Shown here in pieces: positions 1 through 5,603 of a stretch of 5,603 nucleotides of DNA. This DNA comes from Alphaproteobacteria bacterium. GTDB taxonomy: Bacteria > Pseudomonadota > Alphaproteobacteria > Rhizobiales > Xanthobacteraceae. The first letter of the stretch is position 1. Each line of letters starts with the position of its first letter. The notes below the pieces were generated by a model, which saw nothing but the letters and a program-made list of their open reading frames with translations, did no database searches and was not told where the DNA came from. The stretch is taken from contig VAZS01000256.1 of assembly GCA_005884855.1 (NCBI GenBank), positions 1 to 5,603 on the forward strand, in the 5' to 3' direction. The position numbers were made by a program, and so were the translations under genes.

Positions 1-893
1 CATTGTTCGGCTCGCTCGGCACCGCGCCGCAGACCGCCGTGCACAAATATCTCAACTCCAAAGGCGTGCCGCAGCTTCTGCTCAACACCGGCGCATCGAA
101 ATGGAACGATCCGAAGAATCACAAATGGACCATGGCGGGATTACCTCTCTATCCGACCGAAGCACGAATTCTCGCCAAGCATGTCGTCAGCGTGAAGCCG
201 AACGCCAAGGTGGGGATTCTCTACCAGAACGACGATTTCGGCCGCGATTTTCTCGGGCCGTTCAAACAGGTGCTGGCGGATGCCGGCGGCGGCGCCAAGG
301 TGATCCTGGAGCAGACTTACGATCTCACCGATCCGACCATCGATTCCCAGCTTATCAATCTGTCCAAGTCGGGCGCGGATGTTTTCTACAACATCAGCAC
401 CGGCAAGGCTTCATCGCAATCAATCCGTAAAGTAGCCGAGCTCGGATGGAAACCGTTGCAGTTGCTCTCGGCAGGCTCGACCGGCCGCTCGATTCTCAAC
501 GCCGCTGGCTTTGAGAACGCCACCGGGATCGTCGCCATCCGCTACGCCAAGGAAGTCGGCGTGGCGCGCTGGGAGAAGGATCCCGACGTGATGGCGTTCG
601 AGGAGTTACGGAAGAAATATCTGCCCAATGTCGATCCAGACAATACCATTGCATTCGCGGGCTATGGCCAGGTGGCGACGATGGCTGAGATCCTGCGCCG
701 TTGTGGCGACGAGCTGACGCGCGCCAATGTATTGAAGCAGGCGACCACGCTGACGGGCTTTCACTCGCCGTATTTTCTCGATGGCATCACCTACAGCTAT
801 ACGCCTGATGACTATACACCGATGAAGACGCTCTACATCTCGATCTTCAACGGCAAGGACTGGGATATTTCCGACAGGCCTGTCACGGAGTGA
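1..893 (+). CDS. ABC transporter substrate-binding protein, branched-chain amino acid (LivK-like) type, 5' partial
   Basis: This is the C-terminal ~296 residues of a periplasmic ligand-binding protein of the Peripla_BP_6 (LivK/leucine-binding) family, which captures a small molecule in the periplasm and delivers it to a LivHMGF-type ABC importer. The frame is open to the left edge (first full codon at base 3). With family members near 400 residues, about 100 residues including the signal peptide are missing, so the TTG at base 3 is an internal Leu, not a start. Visible family features, counted from base 3, are the segment VGILYQNDDFGRDF (residues 70-83) that opens the second Rossmann-like lobe, the QLINLSKSGADVFYN strand-helix region (116-130), and a C-terminal GYGQVATMAEILRRCG helix (220-235). 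The stop is TGA at 891-893. No permease or ATPase gene is visible, and the next gene is a helicase, so this is either an orphan binding protein or the last gene of an upstream operon. The ligand cannot be read from the sequence: amino acids, amides, aromatic acids and other carboxylates are all possible for this family. Confidence 0.93.
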   Translation, partial: LFGSLGTAPQTAVHKYLNSKGVPQLLLNTGASKWNDPKNHKWTMAGLPLYPTEARILAKHVVSVKPNAKVGILYQNDDFGRDFLGPFKQVLADAGGGAKVILEQTYDLTDPTIDSQLINLSKSGADVFYNISTGKASSQSIRKVAELGWKPLQLLSAGSTGRSILNAAGFENATGIVAIRYAKEVGVARWEKDPDVMAFEELRKKYLPNVDPDNTIAFAGYGQVATMAEILRRCGDELTRANVLKQATTLTGFHSPYFLDGITYSYTPDDYTPMKTLYISIFNGKDWDISDRPVTE

Positions 894-975
894 TTGGCGA
901 TGATCACGGCAGTGGACGACATTCGTCCGCTGTCGGCCCTCGACGAAACCGCCGCAACGGCTTACCTGTTTTGCC
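894..975 (+). other. Gap between the binding-protein gene and the helicase gene, no clear terminator or promoter
   Basis: These 82 bases separate the binding-protein stop from the helicase GTG start. I see no strong hairpin with a T-run and no convincing -35/-10 pair. The helicase frame is open back to a TGA at 901-903, but the residues it would add look non-coding and contain no ATG, GTG or TTG before 976. A different frame is open across the whole gap (see the short ORF at 900). With no terminator seen, readthrough transcription from the binding-protein gene into the helicase gene is possible. Confidence 0.5.
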
Positions 976-1085
976 GTGCCGCCCCGCATCATCGCTTCTC
1001 CGGCCGAGAACGCCGCGCTGCTGCCGGACCGTTTCCGCCGATGGTTCGCCGCGCGCGGATGGAGCCCGCGCGAACACCAGCTTGA
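900..1085 (+). other. Possible 61-residue leader or remnant ORF overlapping the helicase start
   Basis: An ATG at 900 lies 9 bases after GGAG (887-890), which is a better ribosome binding site than anything in front of the helicase GTG. The frame runs to TGA at 1083-1085, and its first residues read MITAVDDIRPLSALDETAAT. Only the first ~25 codons (900-975) are free of the helicase frame. In that stretch this frame looks more protein-like than the helicase frame does. It could be a translated leader whose ribosomes re-initiate at GTG 976, the true N-terminus of the helicase with a frameshift near 976, the remnant of a lost gene, or chance. I do not recognise the peptide. Chance is a serious possibility, because open frames are common in G+C-rich DNA. 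Confidence 0.22.
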
Positions 1086-3603
1086 GCTGCTGGCGAAGTC
1101 GCGTGAAGACCGTTCCGCGCTGCTGATTGCCCCGACCGGAGCCGGCAAGACATTGGCCGGATTCCTGCCGACGCTTGTCGAACTGAGCGCGTCCTCGCCC
1201 AAGGCTCCATCTGCGCATCTCTCCCCACACGCTGCGCATGCGGCAGGAGGCGAGACGACGCAATCTTCGCGTCCGAACATCATCTCCACCGGACGTGGCC
1301 TGCAGCGCAGCCGCGGCCTGCACACGCTCTACATCTCCCCCTTGAAGGCGCTCGCCATCGACATTGCGCGAAATCTGGAAACCCCTGTTTCCGAGATAGG
1401 TCTGCCGATCAAGGTCGAGACCCGCACCGGCGACACGCCGGTCTCGCGACGCCAGCGCCAGCGCCGCTACCCGCCAGACATTCTGCTCACCACTCCGGAG
1501 CAACTGGCGTTGTTGCTGTCGTCCGACGACGCGCCGTTCCTGTTCTCCTCGCTGCGGCGGATCGTGCTGGATGAGTTACATGCGCTGGTGACTTCCAAGC
1601 GCGGCGACTTGCTGTCGCTTGGACTGGCGCGACTGTGGCAACTAGCGCCTCAAATGCGCTCGATCGGGCTGTCGGCCACGGTCGCAGAGCCGGAATCCCT
1701 GGCGCGCTTTCTGGTGCCGCAGCGGGACGGGGTCTGCGAAGCCGCCGACCTTGTGGTAGCGGACGGCGCTGCGGCCCCGATCGTTGAGATGCTTGACACC
1801 CGCGAGCGGTTGCCATGGGCGGGTCACAGCGCGCGCCACGCGCTCGGCGAAATCTACGATCTGATCAAGCGCAACAAGACCACGCTGGTGTTCGTCAACA
1901 CCCGCAGCCAGGCCGAGATGCTGTTCCAGGATCTCTGGCGCATGAACGACGACGGATTGGCAATCGCGCTGCATCATGGCTCCCTTGACGTCGCACAGCG
2001 CCGCAAGGTCGAAGACGCGATGGCGAGCGGAAGGCTGCGCGGTGTGGTGTGCACCTCCTCGCTCGATCTTGGCGTCGACTGGGGCGATGTCGATCTGGTC
2101 ATCAATATCGGTGCGCCGAAAGGCGCCTCGCGGCTGATGCAGAGGATCGGCCGCGCCAATCATCGCCTCGATGAACCCTCGCGCGCGGTGCTGGTACCGG
2201 CCAATCGCTTCGAGGTGCTGGAATGCCGCGTTGCGATCGACGCCGTCGGCGAAAACGCCCAGGATACCCCGCCGCTGCGCACCGGCGCGCTGGATGTGCT
2301 GGGGCAGCACGTCCTTGGGCGCGCCTGCGGTGAGCCATTCGTCTCCGATCAGCTTTATCGCGAAGTGCTGACCGCCGCGCCCTATTCGGGTCTTTCGCGA
2401 TCCGATTTCGATGATGTGGTCGATTTCGTCGCTACCGGCGGCTACGCGCTGAAAACCTACGAGCGTTTCGCCCGTATCAAGCAGGACAAGACGGGACGCT
2501 GGCGTGTCGCCAATCCTCGCGTGCGGCAAAGCTATCGGCTCAACGTCGGCACCATTGTCGAAGACACCATGCTCAAGGTGCGCCTGGTTCGCTCGCGCGG
2601 CGGCGGTTCGGGATCGACCGGCGCCTTGGGGCGCGGCGGCCGCATGCTTGGCGAGATCGAAGAAGCTTTTATCGAGGGACTGGTGATCGGCGACACGTTT
2701 GTGTTTGCCGGCGAGGTCGTGCGCTACGAAGCGCTCGCGGAAGACCACGTCTATGTCTCGCGCGCCAACGACAAGGACGCGAAGGTGCCATCCTACATGG
2801 GAGGCAAGTTTCCGCTTTCGACTTACCTCGCCGAGCGGGTCCGCAAATTGCTCGACGACAGCCGGGCCTGGAGCGCCTTGCCGGAGCAGGCGCGCGACTG
2901 GCTGTCGCTGCAACGCGATGTTTCGCAGGTCCCCGGCGTGCGCGAGCTGCTGGTGGAAACCTTTCCGCGCGCCGACAAGCACTACCTCATCTGTTATCCG
3001 TTCGAGGGCCGGCTCGCGCACCAGACGCTTGGCATGTTGCTGACGAGACGGCTGGAGCGCGCCCGCGCCCGGCCGCTCGGCTTTGTTGCCAATGAGTATG
3101 CGCTTGCCGTATGGGGTCTCGGCGATCTGTCATTCATGGTCCGCCAAGGAAAATTGAATCTCGATTTGCTGTTCGATCCCGACATGCTGGGCGACGATCT
3201 CGAAGCATGGCTTGCGGAATCCGCGATGATGAAACGCACCTTCCGCACGTGCGCTATCATTTCCGGGTTGATCGCGCGGCGATTCACCGGCGAGGAAAAA
3301 ACCCGCCGACAGGTGCTGTTCTCGACCGATTTGATCTACGATGTGCTGCGCAAGCACCAGGGCGATCACGTGCTGCTGCGCGCCGCCCGCGCCGATGCGG
3401 CTACCGGCCTGCTCGATATTCGCAGAGTCAGTGATATGCTGCTGCGGATCAAGGGCCGAATCATCCACAGGGAACTCGACCGGGTTTCACCGCTTGCGGT
3501 GCCGGTGATGCTGGAAATCGGCCGTGAGTCGGTTTATGGCGAAGCTTCGGACGAGTTGCTGGCCGAGGCCGCCCAGGAACTGGTGAAAGAGGCGACTGGA
3601 TAA
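976..3603 (+). CDS. lhr: Ligase-associated DNA damage response DEXH-box helicase (Lhr family)
   Basis: An 875-residue superfamily 2 helicase of the DNA-ligase-associated Lhr type (TIGR04121), predicted to be a cytoplasmic ATP-driven 3'-to-5' DNA translocase acting in repair. The core motifs are complete: EHQ (residues 33-35), Walker A PTGAGKT (53-59, Lys58), SPLKALAID motif Ia (121-129), TTPEQ (172-176), the DELH box (199-202), GLSAT motif III (231-235), LVFVNTRSQAE motif IV (304-314), SSLDLGVDWGDVD motif V (361-373) and QRIGRANHR motif VI (389-397). A long C-terminal Lhr-core region follows (winged-helix plus Lhr-specific domain), including MLGEIEEAFIEGL (557-569) and GDTFVFAGE (572-580). 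The start is GTG 976, the only initiator codon in frame before the motifs, although it has no evident Shine-Dalgarno. The protein seems somewhat long for the family; an extra segment at residues 71-116 accounts for much of this. pdeM follows after 2 bases, matching the conserved repair cassette. Family assignment is firm; the exact start is less so. Confidence 0.96.
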   Translation: MPPRIIASPAENAALLPDRFRRWFAARGWSPREHQLELLAKSREDRSALLIAPTGAGKTLAGFLPTLVELSASSPKAPSAHLSPHAAHAAGGETTQSSRPNIISTGRGLQRSRGLHTLYISPLKALAIDIARNLETPVSEIGLPIKVETRTGDTPVSRRQRQRRYPPDILLTTPEQLALLLSSDDAPFLFSSLRRIVLDELHALVTSKRGDLLSLGLARLWQLAPQMRSIGLSATVAEPESLARFLVPQRDGVCEAADLVVADGAAAPIVEMLDTRERLPWAGHSARHALGEIYDLIKRNKTTLVFVNTRSQAEMLFQDLWRMNDDGLAIALHHGSLDVAQRRKVEDAMASGRLRGVVCTSSLDLGVDWGDVDLVINIGAPKGASRLMQRIGRANHRLDEPSRAVLVPANRFEVLECRVAIDAVGENAQDTPPLRTGALDVLGQHVLGRACGEPFVSDQLYREVLTAAPYSGLSRSDFDDVVDFVATGGYALKTYERFARIKQDKTGRWRVANPRVRQSYRLNVGTIVEDTMLKVRLVRSRGGGSGSTGALGRGGRMLGEIEEAFIEGLVIGDTFVFAGEVVRYEALAEDHVYVSRANDKDAKVPSYMGGKFPLSTYLAERVRKLLDDSRAWSALPEQARDWLSLQRDVSQVPGVRELLVETFPRADKHYLICYPFEGRLAHQTLGMLLTRRLERARARPLGFVANEYALAVWGLGDLSFMVRQGKLNLDLLFDPDMLGDDLEAWLAESAMMKRTFRTCAIISGLIARRFTGEEKTRRQVLFSTDLIYDVLRKHQGDHVLLRAARADAATGLLDIRRVSDMLLRIKGRIIHRELDRVSPLAVPVMLEIGRESVYGEASDELLAEAAQELVKEATG
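1220..1255. repeat. Degenerate inverted repeat inside the helicase gene, possible in-frame small repeat insertion
   Basis: The arms begin TCTCCCC and end GGCGAGA, with several further pairable positions and a GCATGC palindrome near the centre (1236-1241). The 36-base segment lies within the codons for helicase residues ~71-116, between motif I and motif Ia, where the encoded sequence (Ser, Ala, His and Gly-rich, e.g. HLSPHAAHAAGGE) looks unlike a helicase and of low complexity. This resembles what happens when a small palindromic intergenic-type element lodges in a gene and is read through in frame, as described for rickettsial RPE elements. The pairing is imperfect and I see only one copy in the window, so repeat status is inferred. 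Confidence 0.3.
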
Positions 3604-3605
3604 CC

Positions 3606-4319
3606 ATGGCGGCGCGCGCGCAATCCTCGCACGACAAGCCTCCTGCTGCGGGCGCGGGTAGCCTAGATGTTGCGGGCGTGAGCTTCATCGCCGACCTGTT
3701 CGGCGCGTTGTTCTGGGAAGACCAAGGCCTGCTTGTGGTCTCCGACCTGCATCTGGAAAAAGGCTCGAGTTTTGCCGCGCGCGGCGTGCTGTTGCCGCCC
3801 TACGATACCGTGGACACGCTCGGCCGTCTTGGGGTTGTGATCGCGCGGCACGATCCTCGGGTGGTGATTGCGCTAGGCGACAGTTTTCATGACCGCGACG
3901 CGCATGACCGGCTCTCCGCAGCGGACCGTGACGCTATCGCGGCAATGCAGGCGGGTCGGGACTGGCTCTGGATATCGGGCAATCACGATCCGGCGCTCCC
4001 GACCTCTCTGGGTGGCGTCGTGGCTCATGAGGTTGCTGTCGGGCCCATTGTGTTTCGCCACGAGCCGACCGGGGTATCTGGCGAAATCGCCGGTCATCTG
4101 CATCCGAAGGCGCGCATATCGACGCGCGGGCGTTCGATGGAACGGCGATGTTTCGCCTGCGACGGCGAGCGCGCCATAATGCCGGCATTCGGCGCCTATA
4201 CCGGTGGTCTCAGCATTCGTGACGAGGCATTTTCAAGGATATTCCAGACCCTGACATTCCTGGTGCACGTGCTCGGCGATGTCAGGCTGCACACCATCGC
4301 CGCGTCCCGCTGCCATTGA
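3606..4319 (+). CDS. pdeM: Ligase-associated DNA damage response endonuclease PdeM (calcineurin-like metallophosphoesterase)
   Basis: A 237-residue binuclear metallophosphoesterase of the DNA-ligase-associated type (TIGR04123). The characterised Pseudomonas putida homologue is a manganese-dependent DNA nuclease, so a cytoplasmic nuclease role in repair beside Lhr is inferred. All metal-binding motifs are present: SDLHLEK (Asp47, His49), GDSFHD (Asp92, with His95), GNHD (Asn126, His127), RHEP (His152) and GHLHPK (His164, His166). The family-typical PAFGAYTGGL (193-202) and a C-terminus ending in SRCH complete the protein, which has normal length for the family. The first ~20 residues are Ala/Gly-rich and probably disordered. 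The ATG lies 2 bases after the helicase TAA. Only a loose purine-rich stretch (GAAAGAGG, 3585-3592, 13 bases upstream) could serve as ribosome binding site, so translational coupling to lhr is likely. There is no signal peptide or membrane segment. Confidence 0.96.
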   Translation: MAARAQSSHDKPPAAGAGSLDVAGVSFIADLFGALFWEDQGLLVVSDLHLEKGSSFAARGVLLPPYDTVDTLGRLGVVIARHDPRVVIALGDSFHDRDAHDRLSAADRDAIAAMQAGRDWLWISGNHDPALPTSLGGVVAHEVAVGPIVFRHEPTGVSGEIAGHLHPKARISTRGRSMERRCFACDGERAIMPAFGAYTGGLSIRDEAFSRIFQTLTFLVHVLGDVRLHTIAASRCH

Positions 4320-4365
4320 AGCTTGAACTTGAGCTCGCCCAGCCTCTCAACACATCGCAGACACG
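4320..4365. other. Convergent intergenic gap between pdeM and the TIGR02186 gene
   Basis: This 46-base spacer lies between two genes that end towards each other, so a shared bidirectional terminator would be expected here. The only pairing I find is a 5-base stem TTGAG/CTCAA (4329-4333 with 4346-4350) around a 12-base loop, with no T-run on either side. That is too weak to call a terminator. Confidence 0.5.
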
Positions 4366-5157
4366 TTAGTCCTTGCGAAACACGATAGAGGCCATCCAGC
4401 CGGTCATCAGTGCCATCAGTGCAGTGACCAAACCGTAAACCAGGCCTTCCTGGCGGGCGGTGGTTGCGACGAACTGTTCGAAACCTACTTTGACGATCTC
4501 AAACGCGGTTTCAGCCCGCGTCACCAGCGCGCCATTGGAAAACAGCTTGATCTCGACGTTATAGGTGCCGATCGGCACCGCGGCGGGAAGCGGAATCCCG
4601 GTACGAAACAGCGTTGGCGTCAGGAATGTCACGGCCGAAGTATCTTCGCGATACAGCCCATGTTCGGAGCGCAACCGCACAAAGGCGCTGCGGAACGGAT
4701 CGTTCGGCACGACATCGGCATAGTCGGGCCCGACACGCTGGGTCAGCAGCACATTATTAAGGCCGAGCTGCTGCCGACGCTCCACTTCGGGCGGAGCGAT
4801 GGCGTCGAACGGCCGGTTGGCAAACAGCGCGAGGTAGCTCGGCACTTGCAGAAACTGCCGGTAATCGGTGTTGATCCAGATCCCGAATTTGCGCTCCTTG
4901 CGGCGCGTCACCATGTCGGCGCGAGGCCCGGAGACGGTGACGACGAGATCGTAAGCACTACGGTTGGCGGGTGTGGACGCATCCCTTTCGACCGAGCCGA
5001 ACAGCACGAGCTCTTCGCCCGAATAGTTTGGCGTCACCGTCACGCGGTGATTCGAGACGGAGACGATCAGCCGCTCCGCCCGGGCCTGTGGCACAGCCAA
5101 GGCCGTGGCCAGCACCAGCACAGCGCCTAGAGTTCCCAGTGAGGCGCGCCCGATCAT
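4366..5157 (-). CDS. TIGR02186 / Alph_Pro_TM family protein, membrane-anchored periplasmic protein of unknown function
   Basis: A 263-residue member of the alphaproteobacterial Alph_Pro_TM family (PF09608, TIGR02186; members about 270 residues), whose biochemical role is unknown. The N-terminus is a classic signal peptide: Arg4, a hydrophobic core (residues ~7-22), and AxA at 25-27 predicting cleavage before ERLIVSVSNHRV. The mature part (28-~236) is rich in beta-strand-like segments such as GEELVLFGSVERD (47-59), DLVVTVSGP (70-78) and GTYNVEIKLFSNG (197-209), suggesting a beta-sandwich in the periplasm. One membrane helix (~237-259) and a short positively charged tail RKD follow, so the body should be periplasmic and the C-terminus cytoplasmic. 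The start is ATG 5155-5157, set by a GGAGG 6 bases upstream and by a 4-base ATGA overlap with the exporter gene. The coupling implies joint production with TauE and probably a joint role at the inner membrane. No catalytic motif is visible. Confidence 0.9.
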   Translation of the reverse strand: MIGRASLGTLGAVLVLATALAVPQARAERLIVSVSNHRVTVTPNYSGEELVLFGSVERDASTPANRSAYDLVVTVSGPRADMVTRRKERKFGIWINTDYRQFLQVPSYLALFANRPFDAIAPPEVERRQQLGLNNVLLTQRVGPDYADVVPNDPFRSAFVRLRSEHGLYREDTSAVTFLTPTLFRTGIPLPAAVPIGTYNVEIKLFSNGALVTRAETAFEIVKVGFEQFVATTARQEGLVYGLVTALMALMTGWMASIVFRKD

Positions 5158-5603
5158 CCGCCGCCTCCGGTTTCGCGGATCGTGAAGAGATCATCGGGGC
5201 GCAGACCAAGTTCGACCGCAAAGCGGATTCCGACCGCGAGAATCAGTAACCCCAGCAGCAGCCGCAGATGTTCGCCGCGAATCTTCTGACCGGCGCGGGC
5301 ACCAAACTGCGCGCCGGTCACCCCGCCCACCATCAGAATCAGCGCCAGCACCGCGTCGACCAGATGGTTGGTGACGGCGTGCAGCATGGTGGCAAAGAGC
5401 ATGGTGACCAGCGTCAGCACCATCGAGGTGCCAATCACGGTAGAGGTCGGCACCCGCAACAGGTAGATCATGATCGGGACCAGGATAAAGGCGCCGCCGA
5501 TCCCCATCACGGCCCCGATGAAGCCGATCATGACGCCAACAGCGACGATCGGGATCACCGACAAATAGATCTTGGACCGCTTGAAGCGCATCTTCAGCGG
5601 CAG
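5154..5603 (-). CDS. TauE/SafE family sulfite/anion exporter, 5' partial (C-terminal half)
   Basis: This is the C-terminal 149 residues of a TauE/SafE (PF01925) inner-membrane transporter; the frame stays open to the right edge. Codons upstream of the Met at 5589-5591 read LPLK and continue into MRFKRSK, as in full-length family members, so that Met is internal and about half of the ~300-residue protein is missing. Four hydrophobic segments are visible, matching the second half of a two-repeat, roughly eight-helix fold: IYLSVIPIVAVGVMIGFIGA onward, TSTVIGTSMVLTLVTMLFAT, LVDAVLALILMVGGVTGAQF and RLLLGLLILAVGIRFAVEL. The signature glycine loop GAVMGIGGAF is present, with Ala where many relatives have a third Gly. 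The family exports sulfite, sulfoacetate or related anions, but the substrate cannot be told from the sequence. The gene ends in a Gly-rich tail whose codons carry the ribosome binding site of the next gene. Confidence 0.92.
   Translation of the reverse strand: MPLKMRFKRSKIYLSVIPIVAVGVMIGFIGAVMGIGGAFILVPIMIYLLRVPTSTVIGTSMVLTLVTMLFATMLHAVTNHLVDAVLALILMVGGVTGAQFGARAGQKIRGEHLRLLLGLLILAVGIRFAVELGLRPDDLFTIRETGGGG
5164..5168 (-). promoter_or_regulatory. Shine-Dalgarno of the TIGR02186 gene, inside the exporter coding region
   Basis: GGAGG on the minus strand sits 6 bases upstream of the ATG at 5155-5157, which is optimal spacing. It is formed by the Gly codons that end the exporter gene, and with the ATGA stop/start overlap it fixes the downstream start and indicates translational coupling. 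Confidence 0.8.

Noticed and set aside
3..5. TTG at the left edge as a start codon
   Set aside because: The protein would begin inside the conserved binding-protein fold with no signal peptide, so the gene simply continues beyond the window.
606..1325. 239-codon minus-strand open frame spanning the binding-protein/helicase junction
   Set aside because: It overlaps two well-supported genes on the other strand, and its Arg/Cys-rich translation has no domain character.
1642..3021. 459-codon open frame on the minus strand inside the helicase gene
   Set aside because: It lies fully antisense to a gene with all helicase motifs, and its translation shows no recognisable domain. Long antisense frames are expected from the G+C-rich codon bias.
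4329..4350. Hairpin TTGAG/CTCAA as a bidirectional terminator
   Set aside because: The stem is only 5 bases around a 12-base loop and has no T-run on either side.
4660..5130. 156-codon plus-strand open frame opposite the TIGR02186 gene
   Set aside because: It is antisense to a gene with a signal peptide, ribosome binding site and family match, and its translation is low in recognisable structure.
5589..5591. ATG (minus strand) as the start of a 145-residue exporter
   Set aside because: In-frame codons LPLK upstream match the continuation of full-length TauE proteins, and the open frame reaches the edge. A half-transporter is not needed to explain the sequence.

Overview
The window looks like chromosomal DNA from an alphaproteobacterium, most likely the Bradyrhizobium/Rhodopseudomonas/Nitrobacter/Afipia group. 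The grounds are the high G+C content and G/C-rich third codon positions, a branched-chain-amino-acid-type ABC binding protein of the kind abundant in that group, and a gene (TIGR02186/Alph_Pro_TM) known only from Alphaproteobacteria. The taxon is inferred from gene content and style; no marker gene is present.

Layout. Bases 1-893 (+) hold the C-terminal ~296 residues of a periplasmic substrate-binding protein. After an 82-base gap comes a two-gene unit on the same strand: a ligase-associated Lhr-type DEXH helicase (976-3603, GTG start) and, 2 bases later, the metallophosphoesterase/endonuclease PdeM (3606-4319). A 46-base gap separates these from a convergent pair on the minus strand. That pair is the C-terminal half of a TauE/SafE-type membrane exporter (5154 to the right edge), followed with a 4-base ATGA overlap by a TIGR02186/Alph_Pro_TM membrane-anchored periplasmic protein (4366-5157).

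How the genes fit together. Lhr and PdeM belong to a known bacterial DNA-repair cassette that usually also contains an ATP-dependent DNA ligase and an MBL-fold exonuclease. Neither of those lies next to the pair here, so the cassette is split or incomplete at this site. TauE and the TIGR02186 protein are translationally coupled: the Shine-Dalgarno sequence of the second gene is made by the last glycine codons of the first. This suggests a shared envelope function, possibly export of sulfite or an organosulfur-derived anion, but the role of the TIGR02186 protein is unknown. The binding protein seems unrelated to either pair.

I see no mobile element, RNA gene or CRISPR array. The least ordinary points are an extra ~46-residue segment between helicase motifs I and Ia that carries a degenerate inverted repeat, a short ORF with a good ribosome binding site overlapping the helicase start, and the poorly understood TauE/TIGR02186 pair. 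None is strong evidence of an undescribed system.
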